DNA of 15,920 nt from JAGNEJ01 sp043757865 (GTDB taxonomy: Bacteria; Verrucomicrobiota; Verrucomicrobiia; Verrucomicrobiales; V1-33): NCBI GenBank assembly GCA_043757865.1, contig JAYVOP010000300.1, positions 1-15,920 of the forward strand, written 5' to 3'. The position numbers and the translations under genes are program-made. The notes under the pieces were generated by a model. That model was not told the origin of the DNA, did not search any database, and saw only the letters and a program-made list of their open reading frames with translations. Below are positions 1-7,860 of the stretch, in pieces. Position 1 is the first letter of the stretch; the number at the start of each line of letters is the position of its first letter.

Positions 1-2526
1 GAGGACCGGATCGTTGTCGCCGCCCTTCATGCCTTCGCCGTTCTGGCGGTCGCGCCAGAGGCCGGTGGCGTCGTAGTTTTCCAGCGCGAGGCCAAATGAA
101 TCCACGCGGGCGTGGCAGCTCGCACAGTTCTCCGAGAGCCGATGCTGATCGAGCCGTGCCCGCACGCTGAGATTCTTATCCTTGATGGGCGGCAGTTCAC
201 CTGCGTTCGGCGGTGGTGGCGGGACGGGTTGATTCCACAGGGCATCCAGCACCCAAGTCGCGCGGCGCACGGGCAGCGTGCGATTGCCATCGGCAAGGTA
301 AGTCAGGATGCCGGCCATGCTGAGCACGCCACCGCGGCGGCCATCGACGGGTGCCGCGACCCGGCGGAAACCATCGCCCTCCACGCCGGCCAGTCCGTAG
401 TGTTTGGCGAGGCGCTCATTTACCACGAGAAAGTCACTGTTAAGAAAGTTCAGCAGCGACAAATCCTGCCTTAGCACTTCGTTGAAAAACTCCAGCGGTT
501 CACGCCACGAGCTGTCGCGCAGTCCGTCATCGTAGTGCTTGTAAAAGTCGCGGTTCGGCGGCGTGCCATTGTCGAAGTTTCTCACGCCGAGCCATTGCCC
601 GGTGAAGCTGCGGACAAACTCCGCCGACTTCGGATCGGCAATCATCCGCTTCACTTGCGCGCGGAGCACGGCGGGATCGCGCAGGGTATTTTGTGCCGCG
701 GCTTGATTGAGCGCTTCGTCCGGCGCGCTGCTCCAGAGCAAGTAGGAAAGCCGATTCGCGAGTTGCCAGCCATCGACCGGTTGCGGGCCGCTTTTCGGTT
801 TCGCGACTTGGGGCGGGCCTTCGCCACCGAGGTAGAGGAATTGCGGCGAGCAAAGCACATTCTTCACTCCCTCACGCACCGCCTGGCTGAAATTCCACTG
901 CCGCTCGGCTTTCAACTTCAACGTCCAACCCACCACCCCATCCACCTCCGCCGTAGTCGCGGGCCGGCGATAGGCACGCGGCAGGAAGCGCACAAAAATC
1001 TCGCGCAGATAGGCATCGTCCGTCCGTTCATCACCCGCGAAAAAGAGCGCGCTCTGCCCCTTCGGCGGCCATTCCACCAGCGGGCCTTCCCATTCCATTT
1101 TGCCGAGCCAGAGCCGCGGGCGCTTGGCGATGTCGAGCTTCGGATCGTAGATGAACATCGGGCCAGAGAAGGTCTTCCGGTTCTCCTCGGCGGCGGCCAG
1201 TGCCTCTGCGGATTTCTTGCGCAATTCCGCTATTTCTTCGGCAGACTTTTTCTTGACGATGGCCTCCTGCAAAGCGCCTCCGGCCAGCACCGGCTTCCAT
1301 TGCGGCACTTGATATTCTGGGTTCGTAATCACGACATCCTTCCCGCCATTGTCCCACCCCAGTTCCCACGACCGGTTCATGTCGGGCGGACCGGCCTGAA
1401 GATACATCAGAAACTCATACTCTTTCGGCGCATCGAGCGGCGCATCAATGAGCACGCTCTGAACCACCTGGATTGGCGAGCCGTAGTTATACTCCAGCAC
1501 CAGCCGCACCTCCTTCTGCGCTTCCGCGCCCGCGCCGGCAAAGGCTCCGGCCTGCACGCGGAAACGATACCAGCCATCGCGTGACACGCCTTTCTTGGCC
1601 CAATCATTCGGAAAAAAGATGTTCCGAAGATTGCCCGGATTTCGGTAGTTATTGCCTCCCGATAGAAACTCAATGCCGCCGTTCCGCACGGCAAAGGAAA
1701 GCGGGCCATGCGGCACGTAGCGGCTTTTCTCCAGATCCTTCCCCTCGAAGCTATCCAGTTTGATCTTGGCCAGCGGTTCCTTCACCGAGTCGGCTAGTTC
1801 GGGCACGGGATTGTTATCCACGATCTTCCCCGTCTCGTCCTTATACGCAACTCCGATGCCGTGAATAAATCGTTCCTTGGTGTTATCCCACGTTAGCTTG
1901 GTAAGCTTCGGCTTCTCCATGAAGACTGCTTCACCGAGCACCATGTCGGCGACGGCCATGTATTGCGCGAGCTGGGACTCATCCATGAAAAGACCCGCCG
2001 CGCCACGATCGAAGCCGCCGACCTTACCATCCGCGGGCAGCTCCTTTTCGACACGCCGCGCATAGTTTGCATCCAGCGTGAAAAGGTCGCGCACCGTATT
2101 GGCATACTCCACGCGATTCATGCGCCGCAGTGGCACCCGGCCACCCGCCCCTTGCGCGGCCAGCTCTGTTTCCCGCAGTTTTGCCGCCACCCACGAAGCC
2201 GCCGCAAAGGCTTCCTGGGCATCCGGCCGCGCCTTCTTCTTGGGCGGCATTTTGCCAGAGTTGATGTTATCCATCACTTCCTTCCACTGGTCCGCCGTAT
2301 TCCCCGCCGTGAAGTCGGTGCCCAGCGTGTCGATGCGGAAACCCGCCCGAGCCGAGTCGGCGTCATGACAGTCAACGCAGTGATTCTCGATAAAAGGCTG
2401 CACGACTTTCGCAAAGTCCGGGTCATCCTTCCCCGCCGCGGGCAGCGCGCTGGCGATGCCGCAAAGCAGCAGCACTAACTGAGGTAAGTTGGGGGAGGTC
2501 TTGAGGGCTCGGGAGTTCACTTGCAT
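1..2526 (-). CDS. Exported PSCyt1/DUF1587/DUF1595/DUF1592/DUF1588 cytochrome-like protein (3' end beyond window)
   Basis: The frame is open for 842 codons from the ATG at 2526 to the left edge, so the C-terminus is missing. Residues 14-32 form a hydrophobic signal peptide. A c-type haem motif CVDCH lies at 50-54, with a downstream MPPKK (93-97) typical of planctomycete-type cytochrome domains. Family blocks follow in order: DUF1587 (RRMNRVEYANTVRDLF, about 134-149), a beta-rich middle region (about 260-400), DUF1595 (about 503-530), DUF1592 (about 549-665) and DUF1588 (about 675-825). DUF1588 ends in a second CxxCH, CASCH at 801-805. A DUF1585 domain is expected beyond the edge. These proteins are abundant in Planctomycetota and Verrucomicrobiota and have no proven reaction; an exported redox role, perhaps in polymer breakdown, is inference. 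The gene begins 8 bp after the FecR stop and has no clear SD, so it is probably translated by coupling. Family assignment is near certain; function is open. Confidence 0.93.
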   Translation of the reverse strand, partial: MQVNSRALKTSPNLPQLVLLLCGIASALPAAGKDDPDFAKVVQPFIENHCVDCHDADSARAGFRIDTLGTDFTAGNTADQWKEVMDNINSGKMPPKKKARPDAQEAFAAASWVAAKLRETELAAQGAGGRVPLRRMNRVEYANTVRDLFTLDANYARRVEKELPADGKVGGFDRGAAGLFMDESQLAQYMAVADMVLGEAVFMEKPKLTKLTWDNTKERFIHGIGVAYKDETGKIVDNNPVPELADSVKEPLAKIKLDSFEGKDLEKSRYVPHGPLSFAVRNGGIEFLSGGNNYRNPGNLRNIFFPNDWAKKGVSRDGWYRFRVQAGAFAGAGAEAQKEVRLVLEYNYGSPIQVVQSVLIDAPLDAPKEYEFLMYLQAGPPDMNRSWELGWDNGGKDVVITNPEYQVPQWKPVLAGGALQEAIVKKKSAEEIAELRKKSAEALAAAEENRKTFSGPMFIYDPKLDIAKRPRLWLGKMEWEGPLVEWPPKGQSALFFAGDERTDDAYLREIFVRFLPRAYRRPATTAEVDGVVGWTLKLKAERQWNFSQAVREGVKNVLCSPQFLYLGGEGPPQVAKPKSGPQPVDGWQLANRLSYLLWSSAPDEALNQAAAQNTLRDPAVLRAQVKRMIADPKSAEFVRSFTGQWLGVRNFDNGTPPNRDFYKHYDDGLRDSSWREPLEFFNEVLRQDLSLLNFLNSDFLVVNERLAKHYGLAGVEGDGFRRVAAPVDGRRGGVLSMAGILTYLADGNRTLPVRRATWVLDALWNQPVPPPPPNAGELPPIKDKNLSVRARLDQHRLSENCASCHARVDSFGLALENYDATGLWRDRQNGEGMKGGDNDPVL

Positions 2527-2534
2527 GGATAAGG

Positions 2535-3845
2535 TCACGGGTTCGGAACGATGGATAATTCGGATACTTCCAAGCCGGCGGAGTTCGTAAAAGAGTTCAC
2601 AATGATGAAATCCGCGATGAGGTCGTCCGCGCTGGCCGCATACTCCGGCGTGATGCGGCGGAGCTGGCTCACCGGGACGCGCAGCTCCCGCCATTCGTCA
2701 TCTCCCGAGTGCGGGCAGGTGAGTTGAATGAACTCGAAGTTCCCGCCAAAGCCACCACCCGGCTTGCGGGTGCCCACGATGAGTTGCAGGCCGGTGTCCT
2801 GCGCCGTCCGCACCTTCATGCGCAGCTCGGAGGTGGCAGTGAGCGAGGCCATGCCGGGATCGTCCCGCACGCAGACTCCGTGATGCACGATCACCCGCCC
2901 GTCCCGCTCCTTACCTGCGACGAAGGGCTGCGCCCCCAGCGCACCGCCCGCGTGGCGCTGCCCCGGTGCAATCCACACGCCATCCACATGCGCGGGCTGC
3001 GTGGCAAACTGCATCCGCCACACCGTCGCCGGCCGCACTTGCGCCTGCGGAATCAAGGCCGACTGCGGATCGAACGTCGCGACCAGCCGTTCTTGCTGTC
3101 CCACGGAAGCCTCCCGGCCATCCGCCAGCCTGCGCATCGTCACGACGCCATGCGCCACGTCCAGACTTGTTTCGTCCGAGCGCGCTGCCAGGGAAAACGC
3201 CGTCCCCACCACCACGATCTCCGCCGCCGGGGTGAAGACGCGCATCGGCTCCGCTTTTGGCTGTGGCTTTACCTCTGCCGAAAAGGCGCCTTGTCGCAGC
3301 CGCACGCGCTTTCCCTTTTCGTCCGAGAAAGTCGCCTCCGCCCGGCCATTGAGAGAAACCAGCGTGCCGTCCGCAAAACGCACCTGCGCCAAGGCCGTGC
3401 CCGTCTCCAGTTCCAGCGTGCCCGCCGGGAGCTTCATGCCCGCGACCAACGCCGTGCGCGTCGTGCCCTCCACGCCCGTCCACGTCACGGCCCCATCCAC
3501 CTGCATCACTTCCAACAGCAGCGGCGTGCGCGCCTGCCACCACCGCCCCAGGCCCAGCATCACCAGAGCCGCCACCGCCCAGACCGACCACCGGGAAAAC
3601 CTTCCCGCAGGTTTTTCGGATAACGTGAGCTCCGGCAGCACGGATGGCATCGTGCTCTGCCGCGCCTCTGCGCATCGCCTCCGCTCTGCCACGGCCACCG
3701 ACTGCTCCGCCATGCCGCGCAACAGCGCGCGCGACTCGACGTTCGTCTCCAACTCCGCCGTCAGCCGCAGCGTAGCGTCGGCATCCAGCGACCCGTCAAA
3801 GTAACGCGCCAGGAGGGCATCGAGTTCGTGTGGCGGCAGCTTCAT
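2535..3845 (-). CDS. FecR-type membrane anti-sigma regulator with C-terminal extension
   Basis: This is a 436-residue protein. The start is ATG 3845, whose ATGA overlaps the stop of the sigma gene; longer starts would run into that gene. Residues 1-50 resemble a short cytoplasmic anti-sigma domain (PHELDALLARYFDGSL). One membrane segment lies at about 83-103, which puts the rest in the periplasm. The FecR domain spans about 140-255 and holds the typical VFTPAAEIVVVGTAFSL block (203-219). About 160 residues beyond it (about 275-436) are rich in beta strands and look like a jelly-roll or carbohydrate-binding fold; I do not recognise a named family there. The likely role is to hold the neighbouring sigma factor until a signal is sensed outside. 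The pair lies in one operon with the downstream cytochrome gene. The anti-sigma role comes from family and context, not from a visible catalytic motif. Confidence 0.88.
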   Translation of the reverse strand: MKLPPHELDALLARYFDGSLDADATLRLTAELETNVESRALLRGMAEQSVAVAERRRCAEARQSTMPSVLPELTLSEKPAGRFSRWSVWAVAALVMLGLGRWWQARTPLLLEVMQVDGAVTWTGVEGTTRTALVAGMKLPAGTLELETGTALAQVRFADGTLVSLNGRAEATFSDEKGKRVRLRQGAFSAEVKPQPKAEPMRVFTPAAEIVVVGTAFSLAARSDETSLDVAHGVVTMRRLADGREASVGQQERLVATFDPQSALIPQAQVRPATVWRMQFATQPAHVDGVWIAPGQRHAGGALGAQPFVAGKERDGRVIVHHGVCVRDDPGMASLTATSELRMKVRTAQDTGLQLIVGTRKPGGGFGGNFEFIQLTCPHSGDDEWRELRVPVSQLRRITPEYAASADDLIADFIIVNSFTNSAGLEVSELSIVPNP

Positions 3846-4369
3846 ATTGGGTCGGAAAAAGTGGTGAGACGCCGCTCCACACAGTCCCGCAGCGTGCGGT
3901 GCAGGCGGGAAAGCTTTTGATAGACCGCCTCCAATCCGGAGCCAGTCCGCGCTGCCACCTCCCCGCAGGACAAGCAGTGGAAATAGCGCAACTCCAACAC
4001 CTCCCGCGCCGCCGCTGGCAGACCCTCCAGACATTTTGCCAGCGCCTCCTCCCGCCCGCTGCCGACCTCCGCCTCGCTTTCCTGCGCCAGGGTTTCCAGT
4101 AACGATTCCGGCAACCCCACACTAATGCGCCCAAACTTCCGCAGCAGATTCAGCCCCGCATTCCGCCCCACCGCCCGCGCCCACGAGAGCAACTGCGCTT
4201 CGTTGGTAAAAAAATCCGGCTGCTCCAGGGCCTTCACCATCACCTCCTGAAAAACATCCTCCGCCAGATGCGCGTCCCTTAGCACCAGAAAGAACCCCGC
4301 GCTCAACCGCGCCCGCCCTCCGAGGAGCGTGCGAATCACTTCACTTTGTGGTAACGACGACATATTCAC
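3842..4369 (-). CDS. ECF-type sigma-70 factor, Rhodopirellula/Verrucomicrobium subfamily
   Basis: The product is about 175 residues, the usual ECF length. Region 2 is visible at about 33-78 (EDVFQEVMVKALEQ, then LLSWARAVGRNAGLNLLRK). Region 4 covers about 113-166, with LPAAAREVLELRYFHCLS and a helix-turn-helix ending near EAVYQKLSRLHRTLRDCV. This pattern fits the subfamily named for Rhodopirellula and Verrucomicrobium. The annotated start is GTG 4369; ATG 4363, two codons in, is equally possible and may be preferred if the transcript is leaderless. There is no convincing SD. It heads an operon with the FecR gene (ATGA overlap) and the DUF1592 gene, and presumably directs RNA polymerase to that operon or to related surface genes. 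Autoregulation is likely from the family but not shown by the sequence. Confidence 0.92.
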   Translation of the reverse strand: MNMSSLPQSEVIRTLLGGRARLSAGFFLVLRDAHLAEDVFQEVMVKALEQPDFFTNEAQLLSWARAVGRNAGLNLLRKFGRISVGLPESLLETLAQESEAEVGSGREEALAKCLEGLPAAAREVLELRYFHCLSCGEVAARTGSGLEAVYQKLSRLHRTLRDCVERRLTTFSDPI

Positions 4370-4397
4370 TTAATATTAAAACACGCGAAGACCACAA
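4370..4397 (-). promoter_or_regulatory. Candidate promoter of the sigma/FecR operon
   Basis: On the minus strand TTGTGG (4397-4392) is followed after 16 bp by TATTAA (4375-4370). The second hexamer is part of the perfect palindrome TTAATATTAA (4370-4379). Transcription from this -10 would begin about at the ATG at 4363. The match is weak at -35 and an ECF-type promoter could be used instead. Confidence 0.3.
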
Positions 4398-4557
4398 TCC
4401 TGACGGAAAAAAACATTTCCCAGCAAAAAAACCCCGGAGATTGCCAAACGGCAGCATCGTACTCCCTTAGCGGTATCATTCACCCTGCTGACGGCACCAA
4501 AATCGTTACGAAGATTCTCCATTTGCCCAGAGGCAGACTGCGAGGAATACATCCCGC

Positions 4558-5661
4558 ATGATGCCACGTTTTGCATTTCCCCTACTGACTGGAGTCCTGC
4601 TGCTGGGCGGCCACCTGACCGCTTCCGCAGCGGAGCCGGGACAGTTCACCAATCCCTTGCGGGAAGGGGCGGATCCCTGGGTCATCCGGGATGAGGCGGG
4701 CCAGCGCTGGCTCTGGTGCACGGCACCCAATGCGGAACGGATCGTCATCCGCACCACGCCGACTCTGACGGCCTCTGGCACGGAGCACGAAGTCTGGCTC
4801 CCGGCGGCCACCGGGCCTGCAAGTGCGCAAATCTGGGCTCCAGAACTGCACTTCCTCGCAGGGCACTGGTATCTCTATTTCGCGGCCTCCGATGGCCGGA
4901 ATGAGACGCACCGCGCCTTTGTGCTCAGCGCCGATTCCGCCGACCCCATCGGGACTTGGACGCTGCACGGCCCCCTAGCCACCGGAGCCAAGCCGGATGG
5001 CAACAGCCCGCCGATCTGGGCCATCGATATGACCATTCTCGACCAAGGCGGGGTGCGTTATGCCGTGTGGTCTGGGTGGGACACGCCGGACAGCGACCGT
5101 CAGTTCCTCTACATCGCCAAGATGGCCACGCCGCTGACCCTGACCGGTCCGCGGGTGAGGATTTGCGGAAATGATGACTATCTGTGGGAGCGCACGGAAG
5201 AAACCGCCGAGAGCCGAGGCTTGAACGAAGGCCCCCAGGTCTTGCAACATGCGGGCCGCACCTTCCTGCTCTATTCCTGCGGAGCCGCGTGGCTGCCCAC
5301 CTACAAGCTCGGCTTGCTGGAACTCACCGGGCGGGATCCCCTTGATCCCGCTTCCTGGCGGAAACACCCCCACCCCGTCTTTCAAAGCACCGCACAGACC
5401 CTCGGGGTCGGCCACTCGTGTTTTGTAAACCCCACGCCGCTCCCCCATCCGACCGCCAACCTCCGCCCCCCGCCCCCCGCCAGCTCCCCTTGGTGGCACA
5501 TCTACCATGCCAAACGCGACCGCGCCCCCGGCTGGCCACGCGATGTATTTCTCCAGCCCTTTCACTTCGATCCCACCGGTTTCCCCGACTTCGGCCAACC
5601 CTTAGCCCCCGGCAGTCACCTCCCCATTCCTATCGAAAGCGGCTTGGGCCTGAGCAGGTGA
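4558..5661 (+). CDS. Exported glycoside hydrolase family 43 protein (probable alpha-L-arabinofuranosidase type)
   Basis: This is a 367-residue protein with a signal peptide (about 1-24, ending ASA/A). The five-bladed propeller of GH43 is indicated by its three catalytic acids in context: D39 in REGADPWV (general base), D157 in WAIDMTI (pKa modulator) and E224 in LNEGPQVL (general acid). WAPE (93-96) and GHS (285-287, H286 as a likely metal or substrate ligand) are also present. Together they resemble the exo-arabinofuranosidase branch of GH43, but the substrate cannot be fixed from motifs alone; beta-xylosidase activity is possible. Of the two adjacent ATGs the first is preferred because GAGGA lies 11 bp upstream (4542-4546). 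The gene is divergent from the sigma/FecR operon across a 188-bp gap, which suggests shared control and a role in plant or algal polysaccharide use. The enzyme appears intact. Confidence 0.9.
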   Translation: MMPRFAFPLLTGVLLLGGHLTASAAEPGQFTNPLREGADPWVIRDEAGQRWLWCTAPNAERIVIRTTPTLTASGTEHEVWLPAATGPASAQIWAPELHFLAGHWYLYFAASDGRNETHRAFVLSADSADPIGTWTLHGPLATGAKPDGNSPPIWAIDMTILDQGGVRYAVWSGWDTPDSDRQFLYIAKMATPLTLTGPRVRICGNDDYLWERTEETAESRGLNEGPQVLQHAGRTFLLYSCGAAWLPTYKLGLLELTGRDPLDPASWRKHPHPVFQSTAQTLGVGHSCFVNPTPLPHPTANLRPPPPASSPWWHIYHAKRDRAPGWPRDVFLQPFHFDPTGFPDFGQPLAPGSHLPIPIESGLGLSR

Positions 5662-5671
5662 GGATCCGGTT

Positions 5672-5713
5672 ACTTTGCAGGGCTTCCGTAGGCAACGAGA
5701 CGGAAGACAAAGT
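5672..5713 (+). terminator. Two-part hairpin after the GH43 gene, possible terminator
   Basis: ACTTTG (5672-5677) pairs with CAAAGT (5708-5713), and inside it CTTCCG (5683-5688) pairs with CGGAAG (5701-5706) around a 12-nt loop. It begins 10 bp after the GH43 stop. There is no T-run after it, so it may only protect the 3' end or act in Rho-dependent termination. Confidence 0.35.
5679..5706 (+). repeat. Intergenic repeat, copy 1
   Basis: This 28-bp stretch matches 6006-6034 in 24 of 29 aligned columns (4 mismatches, 1 gap). The identical blocks are AGGGCTT and GCAACGAGA. In this copy the right-hand part forms the inner stem of the hairpin after the GH43 gene. Confidence 0.6.
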
Positions 5714-6005
5714 GAAAAAATGAAACACTAGCGACCCCAATCTCAGCCACCCCATGCCCCGCGTGAAACAGCTATACACCTCGCTACAAGCAAGCCCCCA
5801 CGGGCATCCTAGCCGCATTCCGTAAACTATTTGTCGCACCAAATAGCACCCGGGATGCGCCAAAATCCCGCCCAAACGCCAGGCCCGCGCGCAGCAGTAG
5901 CGCCCGAAAGCACTCCCCCTAACTGGGAATCTATCCCGCAGGCCACCCCTGCGCCCCTCCCCCGACCAAGGACAAGAAGTATCTTGGCGTGGTGGATAAA
6001 TTGGT

Positions 6006-6034
6006 AGGGCTTACGCAAGCAACGAGATCGGATG
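6006..6034 (+). repeat. Intergenic repeat, copy 2, with a 10-bp perfect inverted repeat
   Basis: Second copy of the element at 5679-5706, in the same orientation about 325 bp away. Its right half begins a perfect inverted repeat CGAGATCGGA (6023-6032) with TCCGATCTCG (6051-6060) around an 18-nt loop, so the structured part extends past the homology. It lies upstream of recN. The words upstream of it recall a tRNA-Leu D-arm, but no anticodon or T-arm is present. Confidence 0.6.
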
Positions 6035-6199
6035 CTCCTTTGGGAAAATTTCCGATCTCGGACTGAGGCATTCCGGCATCTGAAATCATCCCAACCCAAA
6101 TGACCGCTGGGGGAAAGCCTTGGGAAGAGGGCGGGTGGACATGACATGTTGGTTGCGCGGGGGGGGCACCTGTGGCTTGATCCGCCGTTTCCCCTGACC

Positions 6200-7858
6200 A
6201 TGCTTTCCTCCATTACTATCAAAAATCTCGCGCTCGTTGACTCCCTGACCTGGAATCTGGGCTCTGGTCTGGTGTGTGTAACCGGGGAGACGGGAGCGGG
6301 GAAATCCATCATCGTAGGCGCGCTAAAATTGGTGCTGGGCGAGCGCGCGGATCGGGATCTGATCCGTACGGGCACGGACGCTTGCAGCGTGGAGGCGGTG
6401 TTCCGGCTGGAGCATCCGGAGGAGGTGAATGCCGCCCTGGCGGAGGCGGGTCTGGAGCCGTGTGAGGGCGCAGAACTGATCATCAAACGCGTCATCACGG
6501 CGGGCGGGCAGAATAAGCAGTTTGTGAATTGCTCGCCCGCCACTCTGGCGGTGCTGAAGAGTCTGGGACAGTTCCTGGTGGACCTGCACGGGCCGCACGA
6601 TCATCAATCGCTGCTCTCCCGGGAGCGCCAACTTTCGATGCTAGATGCAGCGGCAGATGCGGGCGGGCTGCTGGCGGACTATCGGAAAATTTACACCTCC
6701 TGGCGGCACCTGGGCAGTGAGCTGGAGGAGCTGACGCACGCGGAAAAGGCCTCGGAACAAGAGCTGGAGCTGCTGCATTTCCAAGTGCAGGAAATCGCCA
6801 GTGCGAACTTGAAACCAGAGGAGGAAGTGGTGGTGCTAGCACGCTATAAGATGGCGAGTAACTCCACCAAACTAGCGGAACTGACGGCCCAGATTCTAGG
6901 TGAACTGAGCGATGCGGACGATGCGCTGATGAATCGCCTGAGCGATCTGCGACGCCACCTCCGAGATCTGGAGAAGACGGATCGGAACACGGCGGAACTC
7001 ACCGCAGGCTTTGAAACCGCCATCGTGGAGTTAGAGGAAATGGAGCGGGCGCTGCGGGATTACCAAGAGGATCTGGAGTTCAACCCGGAGGAAATCGCGG
7101 AGCTGGATGAGCGCATCAATCTCTTTGAAACGCTGAAGCGGAAATACGGCGGCAGCCTGCCGCGCGTGCTGGAGCACCACGCTACGATTACCGCCAAGCT
7201 CACCAAAATCGAGAGCCGCAGTGAGGAATTAGCCCGCCTGCAAGACGCCTTATCCGCCAGCAAGGAGCACCTGGACACTGCCGCGCTGAAGCTCAGCCAA
7301 GCCCGCCGGAAGGCGGCCCCGCGCCTGGCCAAGGAGGTGTCTAAGAATCTGGTGGATCTGGGTTTCAAGCAGAGTAAGTTTAACGTGGACTTGGCCGCGC
7401 TCCTCCACCCTGGTGCGCAGGGGTATGAGGAGGGAGATTTCATGATCGCCCCGAATCCTGGGGAGCCTGCCAAGCCGCTGCGCAGCGTGGCCAGCAGTGG
7501 GGAGATGAGCCGGGTGATGCTAGCGATCAAGAGCGCGCTGGCGCAGGAGGACGCCATTCCCCTGCTGGTCTTCGATGAGATCGATGCCAATGTGGGCGGA
7601 GAAATCGCGGCGGCAGTGGGGCGGAAAATGCAGTCGTTAGGCCAGACGCATCAGATCATCAGCATCACCCACCTGCCGCAGGTGGCGGCGTTAGGGGATT
7701 GCCATTTCGTGGTTAGTAAGGAGGTGGAAAAGGACCGCACGTTCAGTCGGCTGACGGCGGTGACGGGCGCGGCGCGCGTGGATGAGATCGCCCGGATGCT
7801 GGGGGGAAATACCGCCAGCGCCCGCTCCCATGCGGAAAGCCTGCTAGCCGAAGCCTAG
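6200..7858 (+). CDS. recN: DNA repair protein RecN
   Basis: RecN is an SMC-like ATPase that acts at DNA double-strand breaks with RecA. The product is 552 residues, very close to E. coli RecN (553). A Walker A motif GETGAGKS lies at 29-36, a long coiled-coil middle at about 150-390, an ABC signature SSGEMSR at about 432-438, Walker B LLVFDEID at 455-462 and the THLPQVAA block at 490-497. The start is ATG 6200 because MLSSITIKNLALVDSL matches the usual RecN N-terminus; an in-frame ATG at 6146 would add 18 unrelated residues encoded partly by a G8 run. No clear SD precedes it. A GNAT gene follows after only 2 bp and is probably cotranscribed. It is a core, normally vertically inherited gene, which makes it a useful anchor for host composition. 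Confidence 0.97.
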   Translation: MLSSITIKNLALVDSLTWNLGSGLVCVTGETGAGKSIIVGALKLVLGERADRDLIRTGTDACSVEAVFRLEHPEEVNAALAEAGLEPCEGAELIIKRVITAGGQNKQFVNCSPATLAVLKSLGQFLVDLHGPHDHQSLLSRERQLSMLDAAADAGGLLADYRKIYTSWRHLGSELEELTHAEKASEQELELLHFQVQEIASANLKPEEEVVVLARYKMASNSTKLAELTAQILGELSDADDALMNRLSDLRRHLRDLEKTDRNTAELTAGFETAIVELEEMERALRDYQEDLEFNPEEIAELDERINLFETLKRKYGGSLPRVLEHHATITAKLTKIESRSEELARLQDALSASKEHLDTAALKLSQARRKAAPRLAKEVSKNLVDLGFKQSKFNVDLAALLHPGAQGYEEGDFMIAPNPGEPAKPLRSVASSGEMSRVMLAIKSALAQEDAIPLLVFDEIDANVGGEIAAAVGRKMQSLGQTHQIISITHLPQVAALGDCHFVVSKEVEKDRTFSRLTAVTGAARVDEIARMLGGNTASARSHAESLLAEA

Positions 7859-7860
7859 CT

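Larger units (their letters stand above)
5662..6199. other. Gene-free structured spacer between the GH43 gene and recN
   Basis: No convincing coding frame is seen here; a 238-codon minus-strand frame (5827-6543) mostly lies antisense to recN and has no family features. The spacer holds two copies of a short repeat and a chain of short inverted repeats: CTATTTG/CAAATAG (5827-5833, 5840-5846), CGGGAT/ATCCCG (5851-5856, 5865-5870), GGGA/TCCC (5925-5928, 5934-5937), GCAGG/CCTGC (5938-5942, 5948-5952) and a 10-bp perfect stem at 6023-6032/6051-6060. G8 occurs at 6159-6166. A structured RNA or a decayed mobile sequence are both possible. Confidence 0.6.

Noticed and set aside
535..1584. Long plus-strand frame of 349 codons.
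   Set aside because: It lies wholly antisense to the DUF1592 gene, which has clear family motifs in the minus strand; the product is Arg/His-rich and shows no recognisable motif.
2709..3804. Two plus-strand frames (304 and 267 codons) over the FecR gene.
   Set aside because: Both are antisense to the FecR domain and extension and have biased Arg/Pro/Ser-rich composition typical of shadow frames in G+C-rich DNA.
5987..6075. tRNA-Leu-like words (GTGGTGGAT, AATTGGTAG).
   Set aside because: No acceptor pairing, anticodon stem or T-arm follows; the region instead forms one 10-bp hairpin.
6146..6199. Upstream in-frame start for recN.
   Set aside because: The added 18 residues are not RecN-like and span a G8 run; the conserved N-terminus begins at 6200.
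5827..6543. Minus-strand frame of 238 codons overlapping the recN 5' end.
   Set aside because: More than half lies antisense to conserved recN sequence and the remainder covers hairpin-rich DNA; no family feature is seen.
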